DNA of 64,000 nt, taken from positions 1-64,000 of the forward strand of contig JAFEDJ010000064.1 in assembly GCA_018241685.1 (NCBI GenBank), given 5' to 3'. The position numbers and the translations under genes were made by a program. Position 1 is the first letter of the stretch. The number at the start of each line of letters is the position of its first letter. This DNA is from Pseudomonadota bacterium. Its GTDB lineage: Bacteria; Pseudomonadota; Gammaproteobacteria; Burkholderiales; Rhodocyclaceae. Of the stretch, positions 23,773 through 32,277 are shown one piece after another. The notes below the pieces were generated by a model that was not told the DNA's origin, did no database searches, and saw nothing but the letters and a program-made list of their open reading frames with translations.

Positions 23773-26172
23773 CTAGACGATCGCGGTCTTCTTCGGGCGC
23801 AGCAGGAAGTGCCCCAGCGCCGGCAACAGGATCAGCGCGCCGAGCATGTTCCAGATGAACATGAAGGCCAGCAGGATGCCCATGTCGGCCTGGAACTTGA
23901 TCGGCGACCAGGCCCAGGTGGCGACCGCGATGCCCAGCGTGATGCCGGTCAGCACCACCACCTTGCCGGTGAAGGTGAGCGCCTTGTAATAGGCTTCCGA
24001 CAGACTCATGCCCCCCTTCAGGCGGGCCAGCGTGACGGTCATGATGTACAGCGCGTAATCCACGCCGATGCCAACACCCAGCGCGATCACCGGCAGCGTG
24101 GCGACCTTGACACCGATGTTGAGCGCCACCATCAGCGCCTCGCACAGCACCGAGGTGAGCATCAGCGGCAACACCGCGCAGATCACCGCCCGCCAGGAGC
24201 GGAAGGTGATGAAGGCCAGCACCACCACGGCCAGGTAGACCAGGCCGAGCATCTCCACGTTGGCCTTCTTGACGACGATGTTGGTGGCCGCCTCGATGCC
24301 GGCGTTGCCGGCCGCGTTGAGGATGCGCAGGTCGTCGGTGGCGTGCCGGCCGGCGAAGTCCTCAACCACCTTCACCACGCTGGCGAGGGTGTCGGCCTTG
24401 TGGTCCTTGAGGTAGGCGTACACCGTCAGCAGGTCGCAGTTCTGGTTGAACATCTCCCGCGGGGCGCGGGTGATGATGGCGTTGAGGTTGTCCTGGGAGC
24501 GGGGAATCTCGAACCACTTCAGGCTGCCTTCGTTCATGCCGGCGTTGGCGACCTTGGCCAGGCCGGCCAGCGAGCTGGTGGCCTCGACGCCGGGCAGCTG
24601 CTGCAGCTCGCGCTCCAGCGCATCGACGGCGGTCAGCGTGTCGTAGTGGGCGCAGGCGTACTGGGGCGTCTTCACCATCACGATGTACACGTCGCTGCTG
24701 GCCGCGTAGTTGGCCACCATGTAGGCGTTGTCCCGGTTGTAGCGGGAGTCCGCGCGCAGCTCCGGCGCGCCGGGGTCGGTGTCGCCGATCTTCAGCTGGA
24801 AGCTCACCACCAGGCCGGCGAGGCCCATCGCGATACCGGCCAGCACGGCAATGGTGGCCCACTTGCGCTGGGTGAACAGGTCGAGGAAGGCCCAGAACGG
24901 ATGCTTGCGGTGCGCCGTGTCGCCGGCCTCGGCGATCTCCGCCTGCAGGCTGCGGCGGGCCGCTTCGGGGCTGACCCCGGTGTAGGACAGCAGGATCGGC
25001 AGCAGCACCAGGTTGGTGAAGATCAGCACCGCCACGCCGATGCTGGCGGTGATGGCCAGATCCTGGATGACCTGGATGTCGATCACCATCAGCACCGCGA
25101 AGCCGACCGCGTCGGCGAGCAGCGCCGTCATGCCGGCCAGGAACAGGCGGCGGAAGGTGTAGCGGGCGGCGACCAGCTTGTGGGTGCCGCGGCCCACGTC
25201 CTGCATGATGCCGTTCATCTTCTGGGCGCCGTGGCTCATGCCGATGGCGAAGACCAGGAAGGGCACCAGCACCGAGTACGGGTCCAGCTCGTAGCCGAGG
25301 GTCGGCAACAGGCCGAGCAGCCACACCACCGCGATCATCGAGCACAGCACCACCAGTAGCGTACTGCGCAGGCAGCGGGTGTACCAGTACAGCACCGCGG
25401 TACAGATGGCGATGGCGGCGGCGAAGAACAGCAGCACCTGCTGCAGGCCTTCGATGAGATCGCCGACCACCTTGGCGAAGCCGGTCACGTGGATGGCGAT
25501 CTTGTCCGACTCGTACTTGGCGCGCAGCGCCTCGATGCGCTGGGACAGCTCGTGGTAGTCGATGCGCGCGCCGGTCTCGGCAACCTTGTCCTGCAGCGGC
25601 ACCAGCACGATGCTCGACTTGTAGTTGGCCGACACCAGCTGGCCGACCTCGCCGGAGCGCTCGACGTTGAGACGCACCTGGGCCAGGCTCTCGGCGGAGC
25701 CGTCGTAGTCGTCGGGCACTACCGGACCGCCGTCGAGGCCGTCCTCCGTGACGCCGGTCCACCGTACCGACGGCGCCCACAGGGACTTCATGTAGGGGCG
25801 GTCCACGCCGGGCAGCAGGAACAGCTCGTCGGAGATCTTCTTCACCGTGTCGAGGTAGTCGGCATCGAAGATCGTGCCGTCCTTGGCCTCCACCGCGATG
25901 CGCAGGCTGTTGCCCATGCCGGCTAGCTGGCTGCGGTTCTCCAGGAAGTTGACGATGTAAGGGTGCTTCGTCGGGATCATCTTCTCGAAGGCCGCGTTCA
26001 GCGACAGGCCGAAGGCCTTGTAGCCGAGGAAGACGCTGACCAGCGCGCAGAGGACGACGATGACGAGGCGGTTGTTGAACAGCAGGCGTTCGGGCAGGGA
26101 GCCGGAGCGGGGATCGAAGGCCGTGAGGTCGCGGATCACCACGCCGTCCGGGATATCGTGGGCGTGACTCAT
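23773..26172 (-). CDS. MMPL/RND-family membrane transporter
   Basis: A 799-residue inner-membrane protein of the RND superfamily, MMPL-like branch, with two repeats of one TM helix, a periplasmic loop and a block of five TM helices. The first loop is about residues 55-230 and the second about 430-600. The GxxxD-type motif of the TM4 region is seen in VFAIGMSHGAQK and LGVGIGVDYALYIM. Relatives move lipids, hopanoids, sterols or other hydrophobic molecules. It overlaps the YCF48-like gene by 4 bases (ATGA) and follows DUF1302 and DUF1329, a combination recurring in Proteobacteria that handle hydrophobic substrates. The cargo is unknown. Confidence 0.88.
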   Translation of the reverse strand: MSHAHDIPDGVVIRDLTAFDPRSGSLPERLLFNNRLVIVVLCALVSVFLGYKAFGLSLNAAFEKMIPTKHPYIVNFLENRSQLAGMGNSLRIAVEAKDGTIFDADYLDTVKKISDELFLLPGVDRPYMKSLWAPSVRWTGVTEDGLDGGPVVPDDYDGSAESLAQVRLNVERSGEVGQLVSANYKSSIVLVPLQDKVAETGARIDYHELSQRIEALRAKYESDKIAIHVTGFAKVVGDLIEGLQQVLLFFAAAIAICTAVLYWYTRCLRSTLLVVLCSMIAVVWLLGLLPTLGYELDPYSVLVPFLVFAIGMSHGAQKMNGIMQDVGRGTHKLVAARYTFRRLFLAGMTALLADAVGFAVLMVIDIQVIQDLAITASIGVAVLIFTNLVLLPILLSYTGVSPEAARRSLQAEIAEAGDTAHRKHPFWAFLDLFTQRKWATIAVLAGIAMGLAGLVVSFQLKIGDTDPGAPELRADSRYNRDNAYMVANYAASSDVYIVMVKTPQYACAHYDTLTAVDALERELQQLPGVEATSSLAGLAKVANAGMNEGSLKWFEIPRSQDNLNAIITRAPREMFNQNCDLLTVYAYLKDHKADTLASVVKVVEDFAGRHATDDLRILNAAGNAGIEAATNIVVKKANVEMLGLVYLAVVVLAFITFRSWRAVICAVLPLMLTSVLCEALMVALNIGVKVATLPVIALGVGIGVDYALYIMTVTLARLKGGMSLSEAYYKALTFTGKVVVLTGITLGIAVATWAWSPIKFQADMGILLAFMFIWNMLGALILLPALGHFLLRPKKTAIV

Positions 26173-27281
26173 TTCTTTGCTTCCGCAGTGAGGGTGGCGG
26201 GCTCCACGCGGCTCAAACCGCGGGTGCCGGAAACGACCAGGGCGCCGTCGGCGGCCTGGACCATGCCGGTGAGACCGGTGGGCAAGGACGCGGCCAGCGG
26301 CGTGAAGCGGCTTGCCGCCGCGTCGCCGCGCAGCAGGCGGCCGCTTTCGTCAGCCAGCAGCACGGCGCCGTCGGCCAGCTTCAGGCCGGCGGTCAGCGTG
26401 ACGGGCTGGGCCAGTTCGACCTGCGCCCAGCTGGCGCCGTCGCCACGCCATACGTTGCCGCGCAGGCCGTAGGCCAGCACGCCCTGGCCGCCGAGGCCCA
26501 AGGCACCGAAGAAGGTGCCGGCGTAAGGCGTCTGCAGGCGCACGAAGCTGGCGCCGCCGTCGGTGGAGCGGAACAGCACGCCCTGCTCGCCGGCAATCAG
26601 CAGGCCGCCGGCGTCCTGGCCGACCGCATAGAGGTGCTTGCCGCCCGGGTTGGGGATGCGCGTCATCAGGGACTGCCAGCTCTTGCCGCCGTCGGCGGTG
26701 GCCAGCGCCAGGCCGTAGGCACCGACGATCCAACCGTGCTGGGCATCGGCGAAGAACACACCGAGGAAAGGCTTGTCCGGCCCGTCCTGCAGCAGGCCTT
26801 CGGCTTCGCGCAGATGGCGGGCCGCCGCGTCACCGCCGGCGGCGAGCTGCGCGCGGGCATTGTCGACGACGATCTGCGCGGCCTGGCGGCCGTCGAGCTG
26901 GCGTTGCCAGGTTTCGCCGCCGTCCGTGCTGCCCAGCACCACACCGCTGTGGCCGACCGCCCAGCCGAGCTTGTCGGAGACGAAATGCACCGCCGTCAGC
27001 GCCACGCTGACCGGTACCGCCTTGGCCTGCCGCCAGCTGCGCCCATCGTCGTCGGACAGCAGCACCAGGCCGCGTTCGCCGACCGACACCAGGCGCTTGC
27101 CGGCCCGGCCGACGGAGAGTTGCAGGGAATGAACCGCACGGGCGTTTAACTGGGCCGGTTGCACCAGCAGGTCCGGCACCGCGCGGCTGTCGGCCGCACT
27201 GGCGGCCGGCGCCAGCAGCGCGAGCAAGGAGAAGGTCGCGGCGAGGCCCAGCGACCGACGACCGGAGAGAGAGGATCGCAT
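26169..27281 (-). CDS. YCF48/BNR-repeat periplasmic protein
   Basis: A 370-residue secreted beta-propeller-like protein. A signal peptide (MRSSLSGRRSLGLAATFSLLALLAPAASA) is followed by repeated BNR-type motifs such as LSDDDGRSWRQA, GSTDGGETWQR, ATADGGKSWQS and RSTDGGASFVR, as in Ycf48/photosystem II stability-like proteins. It is probably a periplasmic scaffold for the MMPL transporter encoded immediately downstream. The start is chosen at the signal peptide Met; an upstream in-frame extension has no signal character. Confidence 0.82.
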   Translation of the reverse strand: MRSSLSGRRSLGLAATFSLLALLAPAASAADSRAVPDLLVQPAQLNARAVHSLQLSVGRAGKRLVSVGERGLVLLSDDDGRSWRQAKAVPVSVALTAVHFVSDKLGWAVGHSGVVLGSTDGGETWQRQLDGRQAAQIVVDNARAQLAAGGDAAARHLREAEGLLQDGPDKPFLGVFFADAQHGWIVGAYGLALATADGGKSWQSLMTRIPNPGGKHLYAVGQDAGGLLIAGEQGVLFRSTDGGASFVRLQTPYAGTFFGALGLGGQGVLAYGLRGNVWRGDGASWAQVELAQPVTLTAGLKLADGAVLLADESGRLLRGDAAASRFTPLAASLPTGLTGMVQAADGALVVSGTRGLSRVEPATLTAEAKK

Positions 27282-27360
27282 CTTGAACACCTGTTCCGCG
27301 GCACCGCTGCGCGCTACCGGTGTTCGCGACACCGGCCACGGCAGGCCGCAGAAAAACAAG

Positions 27361-27415
27361 GGAAGAACCGGGGTCGGCCGGGCCCGGCGCGGGGAGCGCG
27401 CCGGGCCGGCCTTCC
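27361..27415 (-). other. Very stable hairpin in the DUF1329-YCF48 intergenic gap
   Basis: GC-only arms at about 27375-27390 and 27396-27410 pair over 15 bases with one bulge, flanked by GGAAG/CTTCC. No U-tract follows on either strand, so it looks less like a terminator than an mRNA-stabilising or processing structure that sets differential expression inside the operon. Confidence 0.45.
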
Positions 27416-27429
27416 TGGGGAGGGAGAAC

Positions 27430-28782
27430 TCAGCGGGCCGCTTCGGCCGCCACCGCGTCACCGGTGAAGTAGGTTTCCTTCTTGCGCGGCACGATCTTGA
27501 AGTCCTCGTCGTTGAGCGCCTGGATCACGCTCATCGTGCCGGCCTGCAGGTTGAAGACGGTGGCGGTCTTCATCATCGTGCCCGGCAGCGCCGGCACCAC
27601 GAAGGGGGTGACCTGGGTGGTGCGCCACAGCTTGCCCTCGGCGTCGAAGCCGTCAGCCAGCGCGATCAGCCAGGTGTCCTCGTCCAGGTAGTAGCGACGC
27701 TTGGGCACCGCATGGCGCTTGCCCGCCGCCACGGTGGCCTCGACGACCCACACGCGGTGCTTTTCCCAGCGCACGTGGTCCGGGTTGAGGTGGTGCTTGC
27801 CGATCGCGTCGTCCAGCTTGGCGCCGATGAAACCGTTGTCGTTGTAGGGGATCAGCAGTTCCTTCTTGCCGATCAGCTTCCACTGGAAGCGGTCGAGGGC
27901 GCCGAAGAAGCCCTGCACCTCGTCGAAGTAGTTGGCGCCGGAAGCCACGAAGTCGGGCGTGTCGTAGGACACCGTCGGTGCGCGGCGCACGCGGCGCTGG
28001 CCGACCAGGTACTGCCAGGCCTGGCGGGACTGCTTCATGTCGATGCTGTCGCGGATGACCAGCGACTCGCCGGCCTTGAACGGCGGCTCCAGCGTGTTGA
28101 AGCGGAACATCGCGTACTCACCGGACCAGCTCTCGGGCGTGGCGTCCTTGTAGTACTGCGGATATTGGAAGGCGATCTCGTTGCGGGTGGCCAGGGTCTT
28201 GCTGCCGTCCGCGTTGCCGACGATGTTCTTGAAGCGGTATTCGATGGACTCGGCTTCGAGGCGCATCAGGTAATTCCACATCACCTCGACGCCTTCCTTC
28301 GGAATCGGGAAGGGCGTGCCGCCGATGCAGCCTTCGAGGGAATAGCCACCGTCCTTGGTCTTGCAGCGGGTGGCGTTCTTGAAGACGTTGTCGTACACCT
28401 CCTGCGGCGCCGCCGCGGTGCGGTGGGACGGATAGACGTCGACGCGGAAGCTGTCCGGGTACTTGGCGAGCAGCGCCTTGGTGCCGTCGGAGAGCAGGTC
28501 GGCGTACTGGGCGACGTTCTTGGCGGTGACCTGGAAGACCGGCTTTTCGTCGGTGAAGATCTGGGTCGGGATCACGCCCAGCTTCTTGCCCGGCAACGGC
28601 TTGGTGATGCCGCCGTTCCACGCCGGGATGCTGCCGTCCTTGTTGCCCGCCTTCTCGCCGCCCAGCGGGGTCAGCGTGCTCTTCAGCTTGGCGGCTTCGT
28701 CGGCGCTCACCGCGGCGTGGGCGGCCTGGCCGCCGGCCAGCAGGGCCACCAGCGCGGTGGCGAGAATCTTGGTCTGGTTCAT
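27430..28782 (-). CDS. DUF1329 outer-membrane-associated protein
   Basis: A 450-residue exported protein with a signal peptide (cleavage after AAHA, about residue 23), then a DUF1329 domain. Landmarks are TPLGGEKAGNKDGSIPAW, the FPIPKEGVEVMWNYLMR segment and the C-terminal MSVIQALNDEDFKIVP. DUF1329 proteins are distantly LolB-like and nearly always paired with DUF1302 proteins. The molecular function is not established. It follows the DUF1302 gene by 27 bases in one operon. Confidence 0.88.
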   Translation of the reverse strand: MNQTKILATALVALLAGGQAAHAAVSADEAAKLKSTLTPLGGEKAGNKDGSIPAWNGGITKPLPGKKLGVIPTQIFTDEKPVFQVTAKNVAQYADLLSDGTKALLAKYPDSFRVDVYPSHRTAAAPQEVYDNVFKNATRCKTKDGGYSLEGCIGGTPFPIPKEGVEVMWNYLMRLEAESIEYRFKNIVGNADGSKTLATRNEIAFQYPQYYKDATPESWSGEYAMFRFNTLEPPFKAGESLVIRDSIDMKQSRQAWQYLVGQRRVRRAPTVSYDTPDFVASGANYFDEVQGFFGALDRFQWKLIGKKELLIPYNDNGFIGAKLDDAIGKHHLNPDHVRWEKHRVWVVEATVAAGKRHAVPKRRYYLDEDTWLIALADGFDAEGKLWRTTQVTPFVVPALPGTMMKTATVFNLQAGTMSVIQALNDEDFKIVPRKKETYFTGDAVAAEAAR

Positions 28783-28809
28783 GTGTGTCTCCTCGTTGCT
28801 TGATGCGAA

Positions 28810-30498
28810 TCAGAAGCTGCGCTGGATCGACAGGGACACGAAGTCGCGGTCGCCATGGAAGTTCTGGTAGGACAGCTCGGGCACCGCGGTGCCGTAGCGC
28901 ACCACCGAGCCGGCCGATCCGATGTAGTGGGTGTAGTTGAGGCTGCCCTGCCAGGTCTTCTGGTAGTCGGCCTTCACGCCGATGCTGACGTTGCCGCCGT
29001 GCTCGGACGGGAACAGCGCGCCATTCACCGACGAGCGTCCGCTGATGCCGTAGCTCATGCCGATCGGCACCTGCAGATCGACGCCAGGCACCACCTGGAA
29101 GTACTCGGGCTGGAAGATGAACTGCAGCGCGCTGGCGTCCTTGGTGGCCAGGGGGTCGAGCTGGTCGGCGTTGTCGCTGATCGACAGGCGGCGGTTGTAG
29201 GCCAGCTCGCCAAGGAAGGACGCGCCTTCCCACAGGGCGCTGGCGCCGAACACGCTGATCGCCGACATGTTGAGGTGCATCGTCTTGCCGACCGGATAAG
29301 CCGCGCGGCTCTTGCCGTTGGAGTCGGCATTGGTGATGACGGCGTTGCCGGAGGCCACCAGCGGCATGTTGTCGCGGAAGGACAGCTCGGCCGCCACGTT
29401 GGTCTCGCCGACCAGCGTGCTGACGCTGGCGCCGACGGTGCGGATGTTCTCGCCAAAAACCATCACATAGTCGCCGACACTGCCGGGCCGCACATTGACA
29501 CCGGGGCGCGCGTAGAACTGGGGCAGCTTGTCGTGGAACTGGGCAGCGTAAAAACCGTACTCGGCATCGCCCGACTTGAACTTGATCTGGAAGCCGCCCT
29601 GCCCGGAGTTGCGCGGCTCGATGTCCTGGCTGCGGTAAAGCACCGCGCCGGGGCCGAGGATCAGGGACTCACCCCCTACGTCCACGAAGTCGGCGAAGCT
29701 GAAGTAGCTGCCCGCCGCCGGCAGGCGCGTTTTGCGCCATTCGAGCTGGTAGTAGGCACCGATCGATACGGTCGGGCTGAGCTGGACCTGGGTGGACAGC
29801 TGGCCGACCGGACGGGCGATTTCCTTGAACTGGGAGTTGGGGACCGACAGGGCCTTGATCAGGTCGAGGGGCGTCTGCGCGCCGGCGATGCCGTTATTGC
29901 CGAAGAACAGGCTCTCGCCGTAGAGCTGCGTGAAGCGGCCGCCCTTCACATTGACGTTCATGTCGCCGGGCGCAAAGTTGATGTAGCCGAAGGCATCCAT
30001 CAGCTCGGCCTTGCGGCCGTGCAGCTGCTCAGTGCCGCGGGTGAACTCGTCGTAGCGGACGGAACGGGAATTGACCAAGGCCCCGCCCAGCGCGCCAGGG
30101 TTGTCGTTACCGCGGTTATAGACGTCGTCGTACCAGGCCGCACCGCTGAGGCGGAAGCCGAAGTCCTTCTTGTAACGCATCTCCAGTTCCGACAGCAGGT
30201 CGAAGCGATTGGAGATCAGCCCTTTGCCGAAGTTGAGGTCACCATCGTTGGTGTTGGCCTGCGGGCCGATGGAGTTGTCGGCCACCGACGGGTTGGCGTT
30301 GCGCACGCGGAAGGCGGCGCTGTACTTGACGGTGTTGTCCCAGCTCAGGGCGACGTCCGGGTTGCCGGTGTCGAAGGCCACCGCCCCTGCCCCGCCGCTG
30401 CCCAACAGCGTGAGCGCCAGCACCGTGGCGAGGTGCAGCCTGGCTTGGCGCAGGCGAAACGGGGCCGCGTCGGCGGTCCGGAAAGGACGCTTGTTCAT
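28810..30498 (-). CDS. DUF1302 outer-membrane beta-barrel protein
   Basis: A 562-residue predicted outer-membrane barrel. After an N-terminal signal (LATVLALTLLGSGGAGAVAF) comes a DUF1302 sequence with FDTGNPDVALSWDNTVKYS at the start, many alternating amphipathic strands, and a C-terminal aromatic ending (FVSLSIQRSF) that suits BAM insertion. It is the first gene of an operon running to DUF1329, YCF48 and MMPL. It has its own LysR-type promoter, shared divergently with lysR and matched in sequence to the dmpC promoter. It is probably a channel for an aromatic or hydrophobic compound. Confidence 0.87.
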   Translation of the reverse strand: MNKRPFRTADAAPFRLRQARLHLATVLALTLLGSGGAGAVAFDTGNPDVALSWDNTVKYSAAFRVRNANPSVADNSIGPQANTNDGDLNFGKGLISNRFDLLSELEMRYKKDFGFRLSGAAWYDDVYNRGNDNPGALGGALVNSRSVRYDEFTRGTEQLHGRKAELMDAFGYINFAPGDMNVNVKGGRFTQLYGESLFFGNNGIAGAQTPLDLIKALSVPNSQFKEIARPVGQLSTQVQLSPTVSIGAYYQLEWRKTRLPAAGSYFSFADFVDVGGESLILGPGAVLYRSQDIEPRNSGQGGFQIKFKSGDAEYGFYAAQFHDKLPQFYARPGVNVRPGSVGDYVMVFGENIRTVGASVSTLVGETNVAAELSFRDNMPLVASGNAVITNADSNGKSRAAYPVGKTMHLNMSAISVFGASALWEGASFLGELAYNRRLSISDNADQLDPLATKDASALQFIFQPEYFQVVPGVDLQVPIGMSYGISGRSSVNGALFPSEHGGNVSIGVKADYQKTWQGSLNYTHYIGSAGSVVRYGTAVPELSYQNFHGDRDFVSLSIQRSF

Positions 30499-30588
30499 GT
30501 CTTCCTCCTCATGCGTGATGTGTCTTGCGTCTGCTTGCCCGTCTGATGGCGAAGGCCGCGGGCCTGGATCGCAGCGGGTTGATGCGCA

Positions 30589-30654
30589 AGTTATCGAGCG
30601 GGAGGATTACCGTCCAATACCATTATTTCCCCTTCTCGATACCCTACAGGTATC
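30589..30654 (-). promoter_or_regulatory. LysR-type promoter/operator between lysR and the DUF1302 operon
   Basis: A perfect palindrome GATACC-N5-GGTATC (30638-30654) is followed on the minus strand after 18 bases by GTATTGGACGGTA (30608-30620). This contains -35 TTGGAC (30612-30617), then a 17-base spacer and -10 ATAACT (30589-30594). The palindrome centre lies at about -64 from the inferred start near 30582. The GTATTGGACGGTA block is identical to the one before dmpC, at the same distance from the palindrome. On the plus strand the palindrome is about 50 bases before the lysR GTG, which allows autoregulation. The remainder of 30499-30700 shows no gene. Confidence 0.72.
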
Positions 30655-30700
30655 ATCGGCAGGGCATGCCGGCCGGCACATGACAAAGGAGAATCGAAAC

Positions 30701-31597
30701 GTGGATCTACGTCACCTGCGCTACTTTGTCGCCGTGGCCGAGGAGGAGAACATCGGGCGCGCCGCGGCGCGGCTGCACATCTCGCAACCGCCACTGACGC
30801 GCCAGATCCAGCAGCTGGAGGAGGAACTGGGCGTCACGCTATTCACCCGCACGCCGCGCGGCATGGAGCTGACCCAGGCGGGAGAGCTGTTCCTGGAGGA
30901 AGCGCGCAACATCCGGGCGCTGGTGGAACAGGCCACCGAGCGCACCCAGCGCGCTGGCCAGGGCAAGCTCGGGCGGCTGGACGTGGGGATCTTCGGATCG
31001 GCGATCCTGGACGCGATCCCCAAGCTGCTGCTGGCTTTCCGCAACCGCTATCCGGACGTGAAGGTCGTGCTGCACACGATGACCAAGGCCGAGCAGATCG
31101 AGGCCCTGCGCCAGCGCCGCATCTCGGTGGGCTTCAACCGCATGCTGTCGCCGCTGGCCGACCTGGAGATCAAGCAGGTCACCACCGAAGCCCTGCTGCT
31201 GGCCGTTCCGGCCGAACATCCACTGGCCGCCCAGCCGGTGATCCGCTTCGCCGAGTTGCAGGACCACCCGATGGTGCTATTCCCGACCGGTGCGCGGCCG
31301 AGCTTCATCGACAAGGTGATCGGCTTATGTGCAGACAGCGGCTTCCAGCCGCTGATCTCGCAGGAAGTCGGCGATGCGGTCACCGGCGTGGCGCTGGTGG
31401 CCGGCGGCTTCGGCGTGTGCCTGGTGCCGGACTCGGCGACCACGCTGCAGTTTCCCGGCGTGGTCTACCGCCGGATCACCGACACGCCGCCGAATTTTTA
31501 CGTGGACCTCAGCTGCATCTACCGCAAGGACGACCAGTCGCCGATCCTGGCGGCCTTCCTCGATACCGCGGAGCGCTACCGGGAAGAGACGACCTGA
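30701..31597 (+). CDS. LysR-family transcriptional regulator (CatR/BenM-like group)
   Basis: A 298-residue LysR regulator. The N-terminal winged HTH (LRHLRYFVAVAEEENIGRAAARLHISQPPLTRQI) is of the type found in aromatic-pathway regulators such as CatR, ClcR and BenM. The C-terminal effector domain is about residues 90-295 (GRLDVGIFGSAILDAIPKLL onward). I choose a GTG start at 30701 because AAAGGAG lies 9 bases upstream; an ATG at 30680 lacks a good site. It is divergent from the DUF1302 operon, with a palindromic site in the gap. The effector is unknown; a phenol-pathway intermediate is inferred. Confidence 0.92.
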   Translation: MDLRHLRYFVAVAEEENIGRAAARLHISQPPLTRQIQQLEEELGVTLFTRTPRGMELTQAGELFLEEARNIRALVEQATERTQRAGQGKLGRLDVGIFGSAILDAIPKLLLAFRNRYPDVKVVLHTMTKAEQIEALRQRRISVGFNRMLSPLADLEIKQVTTEALLLAVPAEHPLAAQPVIRFAELQDHPMVLFPTGARPSFIDKVIGLCADSGFQPLISQEVGDAVTGVALVAGGFGVCLVPDSATTLQFPGVVYRRITDTPPNFYVDLSCIYRKDDQSPILAAFLDTAERYREETT

Positions 31598-31603
31598 AAC
31601 CGC

Positions 31604-32059
31604 TTACTGGATGATGAAGGACGTGAACAGCGCGTGCTTGACCGGGCCTTCCGCCGGCTTGCGGCGCCCCTGCTTGTCGATCCTGCCCGGAGTGCCGATG
31701 GTGGAGTTCACGGCATCCTTGACCTCTTCGACGAGGTCTTCGCGAGCCTCGGTCGTCTTCAGCTCCGCCCCCGAATGGGAGCCGAGCAGTAGCAGGATCT
31801 TGTGGCGAATGATCGGCATGTAGGCGGTGACGACCGACCCCATCGACGGATCGCTGAGGCGGAGGGTGATCGCGATCTGGATGAAATGGCTTTCCCCGCC
31901 AGGATCCGACGCCAGATTGGTGGTGATCACCTCCAGCGCCACGAACTCACCGCCCCCTCCCTCTCCTCCACCATGTTCGTTGGCGAACGCCGGCACTGCA
32001 GTTCCCGATATGAACACACACAGCAGCAAAGCTTGAAGGATCGCACGGACGCTCAGCAT
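31604..32059 (-). CDS. Orphan FliL-like protein
   Basis: A 151-residue protein with an N-terminal hydrophobic/signal segment (ILQALLLCVFISGTAVPAFA), a Gly-rich linker and a domain resembling FliL, the flagellar basal-body stator-associated protein (FIQIAITLRLSD, MPIIRHKILLLLGSHSG, REDLVEEVKDAVN). No flagellar gene is nearby. An ATG 27 bases upstream is also possible; this start has GAAGAGG ahead of it. It is convergent with lysR, with a 6-base gap. Its role outside a flagellar operon is unclear. Confidence 0.68.
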   Translation of the reverse strand: MLSVRAILQALLLCVFISGTAVPAFANEHGGGEGGGGEFVALEVITTNLASDPGGESHFIQIAITLRLSDPSMGSVVTAYMPIIRHKILLLLGSHSGAELKTTEAREDLVEEVKDAVNSTIGTPGRIDKQGRRKPAEGPVKHALFTSFIIQ

Positions 32060-32090
32060 GGACGGAAGCCTCTTCGGTCGGTACATAGCA

Positions 32091-32114
32091 AAAACGCCCC
32101 TTCCGGGGCGTTTT
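32091..32114 (-). terminator. Terminator after tRNA-Ser
   Basis: A stem AAAACGCCCC/GGGGCGTTTT (32091-32100 and 32105-32114) with a TTCC loop lies 7 bases past the tRNA 3' end. It provides U-tracts on both strands. Confidence 0.85.
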
Positions 32115-32121
32115 CTGAATT

Positions 32122-32212
32122 TGGCGGAGAGGGCGGGATTCGAACCCGCGTCAGGGTATTACCCTGAACACGCTTTCCAGGCGTGCGACTTAAACCGCTC
32201 ATCCACCTCTCC
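32122..32212 (-). tRNA. tRNA-Ser (anticodon GGA)
   Basis: Read on the minus strand, the 91-base sequence begins GGAGAGGTGG and ends CCTCTCCGCCA. It forms a complete acceptor stem, has the anticodon loop CTGGAAA with anticodon GGA, the long variable arm expected of class II tRNA-Ser, and a TTCGAATCC T-loop. The CCA end is encoded. A promoter and a terminator flank it. Confidence 0.96.
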
Positions 32213-32226
32213 TAAGTGGAGGCGGC

Positions 32227-32254
32227 ACTATATATTAGATTTCAAAAAAGTCAA
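32227..32254 (-). promoter_or_regulatory. Sigma70 promoter of tRNA-Ser
   Basis: On the minus strand there is TTGACT (32249-32254), a 16-base spacer and TATAGT (32227-32232), with start expected near 32220, about 8 bases before the mature tRNA 5' end. The discriminator is GC-rich (GCCGCC), as in stable-RNA promoters. Confidence 0.75.
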
Positions 32255-32270
32255 AGCCTTTTTTGAAATC
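32238..32270 (-). terminator. AT-rich terminator after the SSS symporter, overlapping the tRNA promoter
   Basis: A perfect 13-bp inverted repeat, GATTTCAAAAAAG/CTTTTTTGAAATC (32238-32250 and 32258-32270), begins 8 bases past the symporter stop. Its left arm contains part of the tRNA -35 region and its spacer. The U-run sits inside the arm instead of after it, so termination strength is uncertain. Confidence 0.5.
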
Positions 32271-32277
32271 TTCTTGA

